Source: an uncultured Eubacteriales bacterium | Lineage (GTDB): Bacteria > Bacillota > Clostridia > Christensenellales > CAG-314 | NCBI GenBank assembly: GCA_900544545.1 | Contig: UQVY01000011.1 | Location: 4,449-68,448 of the forward strand | Reading direction: 5' to 3' | DNA: 64,000 nucleotides | Shown here: in pieces, positions 1 through 8,512 of the stretch | Layout of the letters: the number at the start of each line of letters is the position of its first letter | Numbering within the stretch: position 1 is the first letter of the stretch | Position numbers and translations under genes: made by a program | Notes under the pieces: generated by a model | Databases searched by the model: none | What the model was told of the DNA's origin: nothing | The model's input: only the letters and a program-made list of their open reading frames with translations

Positions 1-1531
1 TGACGGCGGCGCGGGTGGCGGGAGTGCCAAGCCCCCGGCGTTCCGCGTCCGGGTCGGTGTCCCCGTTCCCGGCTCGCTCCATAGCAGAGAGAAGCGACGC
101 TTCGCTGTGGGGCTTCGGCGGCGTTGTGGTATGCTCCGTTATTTTTGCGGGGGGATTTTCAAAGCCCTGTCCCTCGGAAAGCTCCGGCAGCGTTGCGTCT
201 GCATTTTCTCCGTCCTCTGCTTCGGGCTTATCTTTCAGCGTCGCCCGGTATCTGCGTTCAAGCTCTTTCCAACCGTCCGCAAGTACGGTCTTTCCCCTTG
301 CGGTGAAGTCTGTCCCGGCGCATGAGAAAACCGCCGTAACCGCTTCAAAGATATGCGGCTCGGCGGTGGCAAGGAGCAGACGCGCCCCCGCAAGGGTAAG
401 GATATTTTTCTCGCTTTCCGGCAGCGCGTCTGGGTCAGCCTTTGCAAGCTCCATAGTGGGAATGATTGCGTGGTGGTCTGATACTTTTTTACTGTCTAAT
501 ACCTTTGCAACCTCCGGCGTGAAATTTACGCCCGCCATAAAGGGGAGCTTGTCACAAAGCAGCGTGATAATGCCCGCTGCGGTGCCGCCCATGTCGTCAG
601 TAAGAAAGCTGCTGTCCGTCCTCGGATAAGTAAGAAGCCGCTTTTCATAAAGGGATTGTGCAAGGTCAAGGGTCTGCTTTGCGGTGTAGCCGAAAATGCG
701 GTTCGCTTCCCGCTGCAAAGAGGTAAGGTCAAAGAGCTTTGGCGGGGCTGCGGTTTTCTTCTCTCTGGTAAGGGAAACGCATACCGCCTTTCCCGCTTCG
801 CAAGCCCCTTTCAGCGCGTCGGCTTCTGCCTTGTCCGAAATCCTTTCGCTTGCCGCGTCCGCGCCGGATAAATCAAGGCGCACATGATAATATTTTTCTT
901 TCTGGAAATGGGAGATAGCCGCGTCCCGGTCGGTGAGCATTTTTAAGGTCGGGGTCTGGACGCGCCCCACGTTCAAGGTTTTTCCATACAGGCAGGAGAA
1001 AAGCCGGGTGGCGTTAATGCCGATAAGCCAGTCAGCCTTTGCGCGGCAGAGGGCAGACGCAAAGAGCGCGTCATAGTCCCGCCCGTCTTTGAGGGAAGCA
1101 AAGCCCGCCTTAATCGCCCCGTCCTCCATTGAGGAAATCCACAAGCGGCGCATGGGCTTCTTGCAGCCCGCCGCTTCATAGACGAAGCGGAAAATCAATT
1201 CACCCTCGCGCCCCGCGTCACACGCATTTATCACTTCGGAAACGTCGGCGCGGTGCATAAGCTCTTTTAGGGTTTTGAATTGCTTCCCCTTGTCCGGGTC
1301 AACGGTGTACTGCCATTCCTCCGGCAGAATGGGTAAGCTCTCAAAACTCCATTTTTTATATTGCTCCCCGTAGGCGGCAGCTTCCGCAAGCTGTACCAAA
1401 TGCCCGACGCACCATGAAATGAGGTAGCCGCCGCCCTCGATATATCCGTCTTTCTTTTCCTTAACGCCAAGCGCGGCGGAGATAGTCTGCGCCACGCTCG
1501 GCTTTTCTGCAATCACAAGTCTAAGTGCCAT
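1..1531 (-). CDS. topB: DNA topoisomerase III, type IA (3' end outside window)
   Basis: A type IA topoisomerase of the TopB class carried by conjugative elements, which relaxes or decatenates DNA through a 5'-phosphotyrosine link. The start is an ATG at 1529-1531, preceded by AAAGGAGGA at 7-8 nt. The N-terminus (MALRLVIAEKPSVAQ) is the Toprim beginning with its catalytic Glu. A DAGREGELIF Toprim motif follows near residue 110. The active-site tyrosine is in YPRTDS at residue 302. The last residues seen, GLGTPATRA, form the conserved DNA-binding motif of the family. About 510 of an expected 650-700 residues are present, because the gene leaves the window at base 1 with no stop. It is the last gene of the visible transfer operon and probably helps replicate or unlink element DNA during transfer. 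Confidence 0.95.
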   Translation of the reverse strand, partial: MALRLVIAEKPSVAQTISAALGVKEKKDGYIEGGGYLISWCVGHLVQLAEAAAYGEQYKKWSFESLPILPEEWQYTVDPDKGKQFKTLKELMHRADVSEVINACDAGREGELIFRFVYEAAGCKKPMRRLWISSMEDGAIKAGFASLKDGRDYDALFASALCRAKADWLIGINATRLFSCLYGKTLNVGRVQTPTLKMLTDRDAAISHFQKEKYYHVRLDLSGADAASERISDKAEADALKGACEAGKAVCVSLTREKKTAAPPKLFDLTSLQREANRIFGYTAKQTLDLAQSLYEKRLLTYPRTDSSFLTDDMGGTAAGIITLLCDKLPFMAGVNFTPEVAKVLDSKKVSDHHAIIPTMELAKADPDALPESEKNILTLAGARLLLATAEPHIFEAVTAVFSCAGTDFTARGKTVLADGWKELERRYRATLKDKPEAEDGENADATLPELSEGQGFENPPAKITEHTTTPPKPHSEASLLSAMERAGNGDTDPDAERRGLGTPATRAAV

Positions 1532-1547
1532 GAAAAAAATCCTCCTT

Positions 1548-1736
1548 TCATCGTTCCGGCTCGCTTGCCTTTTTCTTCTGTACCTGTTTCAGACAGTAGC
1601 CCACACAAGGGAGCTGCCCTTTGTACGGGCAGGAAGCGCAAGCCGGGGAATGGGGAACGGGCGGCGCATTGTCACGCCGCCCGCCCTGTCTTTGTATCAT
1701 CATCTTTTCAAAGGGATTGTCGGTAAACAGGGTCAT
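1548..1736 (-). CDS. Small cysteine-rich protein of conjugative element
   Basis: A 62-residue protein with a compact Cys cluster (CASCPY, then PCVGYC) that could bind a metal ion. Its ATG overlaps the stop of the CD1107-type gene by 4 nt and it ends 16 nt before topB, so it is translated from the same transcript. No function is recognised. Tight coupling on both sides supports it as a real gene rather than an accidental frame. Confidence 0.65.
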   Translation of the reverse strand: MTLFTDNPFEKMMIQRQGGRRDNAPPVPHSPACASCPYKGQLPCVGYCLKQVQKKKASEPER

Positions 1737-2434
1737 GCTTCCTCGTCCTCCTGTTCTTCATCAGAAAGCCCGTCCCCCTCGTCCTCGTCGTAATCGTCAA
1801 AATCGAAATCTTCAAGGTCGGTGTCGCCCTTGACGCTCTGCTTCGGTTTCATAAACTTAAAATAGTAGAGTGCGCCCCCGCCGCCAAGAAGTGCCACGAC
1901 AAGGAAAAACATAAGCCCGCCTGTATTGCCTTTTTCTTTGGGCGGCTCCGTCGGTTCCTCGGTTTCCGGCTCCGCTTCCTTGCCGCTGCAAGCGGTCATG
2001 TTGTCCTTGCAGACGGGGCAGCTCACATTTACTTTCCCGGCTTCGCATTTATCGGTGCAACTGCAAACGGCGGGCGGGGCTGCTTCGGTGCTTCCGTCCT
2101 CCATAAGTGCTAAGAGGTCGGCTTCGTCCACTTGATTAAGGAAATGTACGGTGTCCTCGCCCTCGTCGTCCCGGTCAATGAGGATATAGAAGTAATTGCC
2201 GTTTTTGGTCGTTACGGTGATAAGCTGCTTGTTGCCGCCGAAATCGTCTACAAGGGTCGCGTTCCCGTCCGGGGTAAGGGGTTCTTCCTTTTGGGGTTCC
2301 TCGTAGACAACGCCGCTGTCGTTGGTGTCGTCCTCTCCCTCCGGGGTCTGTGCAAAAGCGGTGACGGAAAAGCCGCCCATAAGTACAAGGGCGGCGCAAA
2401 GTGCGGTCAAGGTTCTAATGATTTTCTTATTCAT
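1733..2434 (-). CDS. CD1107-type (DUF4366-like) secreted/membrane mobile element protein
   Basis: A single-pass surface protein found next to the transfer genes of CTn elements. I place the start at the ATG at 2434 (MNKKIIRTL), giving 233 residues. The frame is open further upstream, but that stretch is antisense-like sequence over the previous gene and has no signal peptide. The chosen start gives a clean signal peptide ending near AFAQ. An acidic region follows, then a Cys-rich patch (CSCTDKCEAG, CPVCKDN) near residue 135, a Glu/Pro-rich linker, a transmembrane helix (LMFFLVVALLGGGGALYYF) and a strongly acidic cytoplasmic tail. The gene overlaps the end of the DUF4315 gene by 8 nt. Its role is unknown but it is probably part of the cell-surface transfer apparatus. 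Confidence 0.8.
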   Translation of the reverse strand: MNKKIIRTLTALCAALVLMGGFSVTAFAQTPEGEDDTNDSGVVYEEPQKEEPLTPDGNATLVDDFGGNKQLITVTTKNGNYFYILIDRDDEGEDTVHFLNQVDEADLLALMEDGSTEAAPPAVCSCTDKCEAGKVNVSCPVCKDNMTACSGKEAEPETEEPTEPPKEKGNTGGLMFFLVVALLGGGGALYYFKFMKPKQSVKGDTDLEDFDFDDYDEDEGDGLSDEEQEDEEA

Positions 2435-2705
2435 TCTCGGTGTCCTCCATTTCTTCGTTGTCATGGTCTGCGGGTTCTGCGGGGTAGCCCGGCGCGGCTT
2501 CCATGCCCGGAATACCGCCCCCGGAAAGCATAGCGGAAAGCTCATGCGGGGAAAGGCGCATGGAGCGCACAAGCTGTACGATTTGCAGGTTTTCCGCTTC
2601 GGTTTTCTGCGCTTCAAGCCCCCTTAATCTGTTCTGGTACTCGGTGATTTTCTCGCGGGTCTTTGCAATCTCTTTGTCGATACGTTCAATCTTGTTCATA
2701 GCCAT
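2427..2705 (-). CDS. DUF4315 family protein
   Basis: A 92-residue charged protein with an N-terminal coiled-coil (MNKIERIDKEIAKTREKI) and an acidic tail. It matches the DUF4315 family found between the NlpC/CHAP hydrolase and CD1107-type genes of conjugative transposons. The ATG at 2705 has AGGAGA 9 nt upstream; a second ATG two codons later is possible. Function unknown; a structural or assembly role in the transfer complex is only inferred from its constant position. Confidence 0.8.
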   Translation of the reverse strand: MAMNKIERIDKEIAKTREKITEYQNRLRGLEAQKTEAENLQIVQLVRSMRLSPHELSAMLSGGGIPGMEAAPGYPAEPADHDNEEMEDTENE

Positions 2706-2747
2706 AAATAAATTTCTCCTTTCAGATTTTCAGTGTTATGTTTGTTT

Positions 2748-4817
2748 TTAGTTCCAGTTCATCAGCCCGTAGCCCTTGATACAGGAGTAATTGACGGGGT
2801 AGCTCTTTATCTTGCAGGCGTCGCCGGAATTGCCCTCGACGGTATAGACGCGCTCCCCGTCCGTTCCGATAACAAGCCCCACATGGTCTGCGCTCCCGTC
2901 CCCGTCCCAGTCGAAAAAGATAGCGTCGCCGGGGGCGATATTCTCATAGCCCCTCGCGCCCCATTGCCCGCGTGACTGGAACCAGGGTACGCCCTGTGAC
3001 TGGCACCCGGCAAAGCGCGGCTCGCTCTTTCCGGCTTGATTGTAGCACCATGAAACGAAACAGGCGCACCATTCCACGCGGCTGTTAAATCCGTACCAAC
3101 TCCAAAAGGGTCGCCCGCCCACGTTGCCGACTTGCCGCTTCGCAAGGTCTACAACGGCGGTGTTGCCGGGGCGTGTGCCGTTTACAAGCTGTACGCCGCT
3201 TAAATCCTCGGACGCGCCCATATCGGGGGAGCCGCCGCCAAAAATCAGCGGCTTGTTTCCGCTTGTTTCCAGATAGACGCGGTACATTTCAAGCTGCTGT
3301 GGCGTTAGAAGTTCCTCCGCAATCTCGGAAATGGGCTTGTTCGTCAGCTTCACGTTGAGGATATGGTACTCGTAGGGTACTTCCTCGGTGGTCGTTTCCC
3401 CTGTTTCCGGGTCGGTGCTTGTTTCTGTGCGGTAGCGGATTTCCGTTTCTTCCGTCAGCGTCAAGGTGTACTGCATGGCAAAGACGCGGTTTAGTTCTGC
3501 CTGTGCGCTCTGCGGGGTGTAGGTCTGTAAAAGGGCGGTGAGGTAGGACGCTAACTCATGGGGGTTATGCCCGATACTGTCAAGGTCATAGCGGTATTCG
3601 TCATAGCCGGGGTGGGTGCTTTCGATATTGTCAATCTGCTGCTGAAGCTCGTTTTCCTTTGCGGCGTAATTGTTCTCCGTCGCCACAAGGTCGCTGTCCT
3701 CCGACGTGTAGGAAGTCCCAAGTATGCCGTTCATCAAGCCGGAGAACATGGAACCGCAAGAGGAAAGCCCCGCCGATACCATGATGAATAAGAGCAGCGC
3801 GGCAACGGCGATACATACGCCCGCCGGGTGCCGCCCTACAAAAGCGATTGCCTTTTTTGTTTCCTCGGCGGTCTTTTTTGCCGCCTTGCGGGTGTTCTCT
3901 GCGGCTTTCTGCGCCGTTTTTGCGCCGCCTTTCCTTGCTGCCTTTGCATACTGCCGCTTGATTTGCTGCTTCTGCATGAAGCGGGAAAGGGGATTGTTCG
4001 CAATCTGCGGATTGTCATGCAGGGCTTTATGGTACTGGAAATCCACATTCGCCTTGAACGCCGCTTTCTCTGCCTTTGCCGCCGCCCGGTAGGGTTTCAG
4101 CTTGTGGCTGCGGTAGCCCTCCTTGACTTTCCGCGCCCCGTACTTTGCGCCGCGCTCCGCCAGTTCTTCGGATTTGTGCGCCCCCTCAACGCCGGAATTG
4201 TCCTTTTCAACGGAATGTATCTTGTTGTGGACGAAAATACCCGCTTCCTGTGCGGGGCGGGATAGCGGGTTATTGTGGGGCTTATTCTTTCCTATGGGCT
4301 TTTCCCGTTCCTCAAAGCGTAGGCGGGTCTTGCCTTTCCCGGTAGCTTCGTCAAAGGTGCGCTCCCGTACAAGTTTCTTTTCTTTGGGGATAGCCGCCTT
4401 TGCCGCGTCCAGACGGTCGGCTGCTTTGTCCGATTTTCGGATATACTTTTCAAGCTCCGGTGTTGCCCGTTCCTCGTCGGTAAACTGCAAGCGGGAAGAT
4501 TTTTCTTTTGCTGTGGCTTCTGCCTGTGCTTTCCTTGCCGCCTTTTTGCTCGCCTTTCTGGTACGCGCCCCGTCGATACGCTCCAAGACGCGCTCGGCTG
4601 CTGCGGTGTCCTGTTCCCGTTCTGCCCCCGGCGCATGGGGAAGCGGCGGCGTGTCGGTTAAGGGCGGGGGAGCTGTGCCGCCCGGTAGGGGCTGCGCTGC
4701 CTGTTCCGGCTGCTGCGGTGCTTCGGTCTTTGCAAAGTCCGCGTCCCTTATCCGCTTGCTGATACGTTTCTTTTTCCCGGTGGCGGCGTTTACCTCGACA
4801 GCCCCCTCGCGGGTCAT
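2748..4817 (-). CDS. CD1108-type CHAP-domain cell-wall hydrolase of ICE
   Basis: Presumed peptidoglycan hydrolase that opens the wall for the conjugation channel (VirB1-like role). The N-terminal half is long, basic and Lys/Ala-rich (coiled-coil). A transmembrane helix (GVCIAVAALLLFIMVSAG) lies near the middle, followed by an extracellular stalk and a C-terminal CHAP amidase domain. The likely catalytic Cys is in WCACFVSWC and the His in DHVGLVIG. The start is uncertain. The ATG at 4817 has only a weak ribosome binding site. The GGAGGG site within the end of the methyltransferase gene sits about 9 nt before an ATA codon at 4854-4856, where the reading frame begins KQYKAREKVTQ. A TTG at 4895 is also in frame. 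See the finding on a possible lost start codon. Confidence 0.85.
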   Translation of the reverse strand: MTREGAVEVNAATGKKKRISKRIRDADFAKTEAPQQPEQAAQPLPGGTAPPPLTDTPPLPHAPGAEREQDTAAAERVLERIDGARTRKASKKAARKAQAEATAKEKSSRLQFTDEERATPELEKYIRKSDKAADRLDAAKAAIPKEKKLVRERTFDEATGKGKTRLRFEEREKPIGKNKPHNNPLSRPAQEAGIFVHNKIHSVEKDNSGVEGAHKSEELAERGAKYGARKVKEGYRSHKLKPYRAAAKAEKAAFKANVDFQYHKALHDNPQIANNPLSRFMQKQQIKRQYAKAARKGGAKTAQKAAENTRKAAKKTAEETKKAIAFVGRHPAGVCIAVAALLLFIMVSAGLSSCGSMFSGLMNGILGTSYTSEDSDLVATENNYAAKENELQQQIDNIESTHPGYDEYRYDLDSIGHNPHELASYLTALLQTYTPQSAQAELNRVFAMQYTLTLTEETEIRYRTETSTDPETGETTTEEVPYEYHILNVKLTNKPISEIAEELLTPQQLEMYRVYLETSGNKPLIFGGGSPDMGASEDLSGVQLVNGTRPGNTAVVDLAKRQVGNVGGRPFWSWYGFNSRVEWCACFVSWCYNQAGKSEPRFAGCQSQGVPWFQSRGQWGARGYENIAPGDAIFFDWDGDGSADHVGLVIGTDGERVYTVEGNSGDACKIKSYPVNYSCIKGYGLMNWN

Positions 4818-4852
4818 TTTCTGCGTGACTTTCTCACGCGCTTTATACTGTT

Positions 4853-5812
4853 TTATTTTTCTGTCCCTCCAATCCGCGCCCTTGCAAGGGCGCAATACTC
4901 GGTGTTTATCTCAATGCCTATATAATGCCTGTGAAGCTGCCTTGCGGCTGCCCCCGTCGTGCCGCTGCCGAAAAAGGGGTCAAGCACAATGCCGCCTTTC
5001 GGACAGCCCGCCTTGATACAGGTTTCGGCTAACTTCGGCGGGAACGCGGCGAAATGCCCGCCCTTGTAGGGAACGGTATTGATAAGCCACACGTCCCGCC
5101 TGTTCCGCATGGTCGGCATGAGGGCTTCGTCGTAGTAGCTGCCGCTTCGCGCCCGGTTCAATCCTTGTACGTTCCCCTGTCCGGGTACTTCGTCCGCATA
5201 TTTCTGTCCCGCGCTGCGCCCGGTGCGGTACCGCGCCGCCGTTGTGGGGGCTAACGGCTCGGCTATGGCGGCTGCGTCATAGAAATATTTCTTTGACTTC
5301 GTAAGCAGAAAGATATGTTCATAGCAACGGGTAGGGCGGTCTTTCACGCTCTCCGGCATGGGGTTTTCTTTCTGCCAGATAATGTCGCTCCGTAAATACC
5401 ACCCGTCAGCGCGTAGGGCAAAAGCTAAAAGCCAAGGGATACCGATTAAGTCCTTTTGTTTGCAGCCGGAAACGCGGTTGTTTCTTGCAATCTGCTGTCC
5501 GTTTCTGCCTTTCGGGTTCTTCGGGTCTGCATGGTAGCCTTTATTTCCTGTGCCGCAGTAGGTGTCCGCGATATTCAGCCAGAGCGTACCGTCAGAACGC
5601 AGTACCCGGCGCAGTTCGCGGAAAACCTCGGTCAGCCTGTCAATGTACTGCTCCGGCGTGTCCTCCCGCCCAATCTGCATATCAAGCCCGTAATCCCTAA
5701 GCGCATAGTAGGGCGGGCTTGTGACGCAACAGTGTACGCTTTCCTCTGGAAGCTCCCGCAAGGCATAGAGCGCGTCCCGGTTGATGATTGTGTCAGTTTT
5801 CAGCCCGTTCAT
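4853..5812 (-). CDS. Site-specific DNA methyltransferase (N4/N6, beta class order)
   Basis: An orphan S-adenosylmethionine-dependent DNA methyltransferase of 319 residues carried by the ICE. The catalytic motif IV is TSPPYY at residues 31-36, near the N-terminus. The SAM-binding motif I is DPFFGSGTTG at about residue 278, near the C-terminus. This order is that of the beta class, which methylates the exocyclic amine of adenine or N4 of cytosine. No cognate restriction enzyme is adjacent. A protective role against host restriction during transfer is the usual interpretation and is inferred here. It overlaps the virB4 3' exon by 4 nt (ATGA) and its TAA stop overlaps the expected start of the CHAP gene. 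Confidence 0.92.
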   Translation of the reverse strand: MNGLKTDTIINRDALYALRELPEESVHCCVTSPPYYALRDYGLDMQIGREDTPEQYIDRLTEVFRELRRVLRSDGTLWLNIADTYCGTGNKGYHADPKNPKGRNGQQIARNNRVSGCKQKDLIGIPWLLAFALRADGWYLRSDIIWQKENPMPESVKDRPTRCYEHIFLLTKSKKYFYDAAAIAEPLAPTTAARYRTGRSAGQKYADEVPGQGNVQGLNRARSGSYYDEALMPTMRNRRDVWLINTVPYKGGHFAAFPPKLAETCIKAGCPKGGIVLDPFFGSGTTGAAARQLHRHYIGIEINTEYCALARARIGGTEK

Positions 5813-6075
5813 GCTTCGCCCACTTCCTCCGGCTTCGTCGTCATTACCCGGTATAGCTCGGTGTCTTTCGGGAAGCGGTCTACAAAGGGCAGCACCACGT
5901 TCCCGTAGAAGATAAGCCCCTCGCCCGCTTCGGTGTGGGTGACATACTTCATCTGCTGCGGGGAGATATTGAGCTGCTTCGCAAGGATAGCCCGGTCGCC
6001 CGCCGCCTGATTGAGCATGAGGACAAAATCAGAGTTTTCAAAGATATTTTCCACTTCGCGGGAAGCAAGCAAATC
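5809..6075 (-). CDS. virB4: VirB4/TraE conjugation ATPase, 3' exon
   Basis: The C-terminal 88 residues of the VirB4-type ATPase, separated from the rest of the gene by the group II intron. The reading frame starts DLLASREVENIF directly at the intron 3' junction (GAT at 6073-6075). This continues the 5' exon, which ends TAITQNVK; the joined NVKDLLASR is the normal uninterrupted sequence of the family. It carries the segment FVLMLNQAAGDRAILAKQL and ends with EVGEA. An ATG-like start inside this exon should not be taken as a separate gene. The stop overlaps the methyltransferase start by 4 nt. Confidence 0.9.
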   Translation of the reverse strand, partial: DLLASREVENIFENSDFVLMLNQAAGDRAILAKQLNISPQQMKYVTHTEAGEGLIFYGNVVLPFVDRFPKDTELYRVMTTKPEEVGEA

Positions 6076-6135
6076 GTAGGGTAGGGTAAAGGCGCCTTGC
6101 CGCCGCTGGCGGTAGGTTTCCTACACCCTCCCTCG

Positions 6136-6169
6136 GAACCGGACTTACTCCTCTCAAAGTATCCGGCTC
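6136..6169 (-). ncRNA. Group II intron domain V
   Basis: A 34-nt hairpin of the canonical size. It begins GAGCCGGATACTTT and ends AGTCCGGTTC, with the GAGCCGG/CCGGTTC basal stem and an AGC-type catalytic triad near the 5' side. It is the ribozyme core and lies 60 nt before the intron 3' end. The remaining 3' sequence would contain domain VI with the branch-point A. Confidence 0.88.
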
Positions 6170-6192
6170 CCCATTAGTAATTGACGTATTGA

Positions 6193-7983
6193 TTAGTGTC
6201 TGTGTATTCTTTCATGGCACTTGCTGCAAACGACAAGCGTTTTTCTCCGCTTCTTTTTCATCACGGTTTCCCAATCAGAATTACCCAATTCGTTTAAGTT
6301 CCGTATAACGTGAACCTCATACAAATCGGCTTCTTTACACCCACATAATTCACAAACTCTGGCATTGAGCCGCTGTCTGATAGTGGTTTTCCAGCTAAAT
6401 TTCTTTCTCTGATAGATGATGTCACTCGCTTCGCCACGCTTACAGTCAGCGATTTTAACGGGGCGCACACGCTTTGTCCCTGTTTTGGTTTCATAAGGAA
6501 CAGACCATGTTTTCCCGTCTTTATACTGGCGAATGATTTTGCGGATACTGGTTTTATGCTTATTAGCAATCGTTTTTAAGCAACTGTACTCCATGAGATA
6601 GCAGAAGTAGTCCAACGTGTGATAATCACAAGCCAGATTGTAATAGTTGCATAACCCTCTTGCTTCGGCATTGTACTGTTCCACAATTTCATAATCCGCA
6701 AGGTTGAGAAGTCCGGCTCGGTGTATCGGCTGAAACTCCCCGTTTTCCTTTTGGCGAATGACTTTCTTTGCAAACATGAATTTTTCAATCTTTTCCGTAT
6801 GGGGAATAGACAAGGCAACTTTCATGTGCAGGGTACGGGATTTTCTCCACGTTCCGTTTTTCATTCTGTGACCTTTGACTTCCTGATTTCTGCGGACACA
6901 AATATCATAGCCAATGAAGCGGACTTTTTCGGAGCTGTGCGTTATCAGCGTCTTTTCCTCGCTCAGAGTTAATTTCAGCTCTGTGCTTAGAAATTCAGCG
7001 ATTTCGGCTTTCAATTCCTCACATTCCGTTTTTGTGCCACACACGCCTGCCAGCCAATCGTCCGCATAACGGACAAAAGTAAACTTCTTGTTGTCGGCAG
7101 GTTTGCAGGGCAGATTTCTCATAGCTTTCTTCTGCGCCCTATGCTGGTCAATCAGTTCTTGTCTTGCCGCTTCATCAGAGGTATGGTCAATCCAGTAAGA
7201 CAGTCTTTTTAATTCTTTGCTTGCCGCATGATATTCCAGTGTCTGATATGCAGACCTCGGCTTATCAAAGAGTTCTGCGATTTCCCGAAACTTCTTGTCC
7301 AGCTCATTCAGATAGATATTTGCAAGTATCGGGGAACAGATACCACCCTGCGGAGAACCGCTGTAAGTGGCGTTGTACTTCCAATTCTCGATATACCCAG
7401 CTTTCAAAAACTGGCGAATGATGTTCAGAAAACGACTGTCCTTGATTTTCCTGCTCAAAATCTCAATCAATTTTTCGTGATTGATGTTATCAAAACAACC
7501 TTGTATATCGCCCTCGATAAACCAGACCACGCCTGTGAAGTCAGAAGAAATCTGACGCAGTGCGGTATGACAGCTTTTGCCCGGTCTGAAACCGTGGGAA
7601 TGACTGTCAAAGACAGGTTCATAGATAGCTTCCAAAATCATTCTGACAACTTCTTGCAGGAGCTTGTCACGGAAAGACGGGATACCCAGCGGACGGAGTT
7701 TTCCATTTTTCTTTGGAATATACTCACGCCTTACAGGATTAGCCTTGTAGGTTCCGTCCTTTAGTGACTGGATTAACTCTTTTATATAGAAGTCACTGAA
7801 ACCGTCTGCGGTATCGTCGTCGATACCCTGTGTTGTTGCACCTTTGTTTGCATAAAGTTTCTGATAGGCGGCGTAGTAAATATCTTCACGAAGCAAGTAT
7901 CTGTAAAGTCTTGTGAATACGCCGTCTTTGTGTTCGCTGGAACACTTTTCAATACGCTCTAAAATTTCAGATGTTGGTTTCAT
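6193..7983 (-). CDS. ltrA: Group II intron reverse transcriptase/maturase (LtrA-like) with HNH domain
   Basis: A 596-residue intron-encoded protein needed for splicing and retrohoming. The reverse transcriptase motifs are in order: GDIQGCFDNI (first catalytic Asp), QGGICSPILANIYL, and FVRYADDW (YADD active site). A maturase/X domain follows. The C-terminus is an HNH endonuclease with CELCGC, VHVIRNL and CSKCHERIH zinc/metal motifs, which would nick the second target strand. The start is ATG at 7983, preceded by AGGGAGGAG at 7-8 nt. No stop or frameshift is seen and all key motifs are present, so the intron is probably still mobile. Confidence 0.96.
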   Translation of the reverse strand: MKPTSEILERIEKCSSEHKDGVFTRLYRYLLREDIYYAAYQKLYANKGATTQGIDDDTADGFSDFYIKELIQSLKDGTYKANPVRREYIPKKNGKLRPLGIPSFRDKLLQEVVRMILEAIYEPVFDSHSHGFRPGKSCHTALRQISSDFTGVVWFIEGDIQGCFDNINHEKLIEILSRKIKDSRFLNIIRQFLKAGYIENWKYNATYSGSPQGGICSPILANIYLNELDKKFREIAELFDKPRSAYQTLEYHAASKELKRLSYWIDHTSDEAARQELIDQHRAQKKAMRNLPCKPADNKKFTFVRYADDWLAGVCGTKTECEELKAEIAEFLSTELKLTLSEEKTLITHSSEKVRFIGYDICVRRNQEVKGHRMKNGTWRKSRTLHMKVALSIPHTEKIEKFMFAKKVIRQKENGEFQPIHRAGLLNLADYEIVEQYNAEARGLCNYYNLACDYHTLDYFCYLMEYSCLKTIANKHKTSIRKIIRQYKDGKTWSVPYETKTGTKRVRPVKIADCKRGEASDIIYQRKKFSWKTTIRQRLNARVCELCGCKEADLYEVHVIRNLNELGNSDWETVMKKKRRKTLVVCSKCHERIHRH

Positions 7984-8512
7984 TGAGGTTTCTCCTCCCT
8001 TTCATTCTTACATTTTAGATGTTACTAACTGGCTCCCTTCGCCATGTAAGGGTCATTACCCCTCTCGGACTACTATGGAGCCTCCGTTACCATATCCGGC
8101 AAATGAGCCGGACTTAGGCAATCCCCAGTTAGCACTGTGCATAGGTTAGTGAAGATTGTCGGATATGCTTTCGGTTCGTTGTGACGTGTTCTCACGCCTG
8201 TTTCATAACGTGTTGGCAGTTATCCCGCCGTGAAAGATGACGTGACAGCGTTATGACATGGGTTTCAGGACTTTTCCCACACCTGCAAAAAACAGGAACT
8301 GGAACCTTACATTCGATAAACCCAATCTTATCCTCATATCTTCTTAACATTAGGAAACAGTCGCACCTAAGTCCTTTGGTGACTATTCCTTTTTCTGCCA
8401 TGCGCTGTTCCCGTAAAGGATTTCTCCTTAGTCGGTAAGGCAGATTGTTTCGCACACTGCCGTGTGCGGCAGTACCTTAGACTGCTTTGCACAGCGCCCT
8501 ATCTGGGCGCAC

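Larger units (their letters stand above)
6076..8512 (-). mobile_element. Complete group II intron inserted in virB4
   Basis: Both ends can be read. The 5' end at 8512 begins GTGCGCCCAGATAGGG, a classic bacterial group II intron start, directly after the AAA (Lys) codon of virB4. The 3' end at 6076 is ...CCCTAC, followed by GAT. The length is 2,437 bp. The non-coding 5' part (7984-8512) would form domains I-III. The reverse transcriptase ORF sits in domain IV, and domain V is at 6136-6169. Removing the intron restores an uninterrupted virB4 frame, so splicing is needed for a functional ATPase and probably for conjugation. It is in the sense orientation with its host gene, as expected. Confidence 0.95.

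Noticed and set aside
2435..2617. N-terminal extension of the CD1107-type protein
   Set aside because: The extension overlaps the DUF4315 gene and would bury the signal peptide; the ATG at 2434 is a better start.
4123..5016. 297-aa plus-strand frame opposite the CHAP hydrolase
   Set aside because: Shadow frame in GC-rich sequence; Ser/Ala/Arg-rich composition with no motif.
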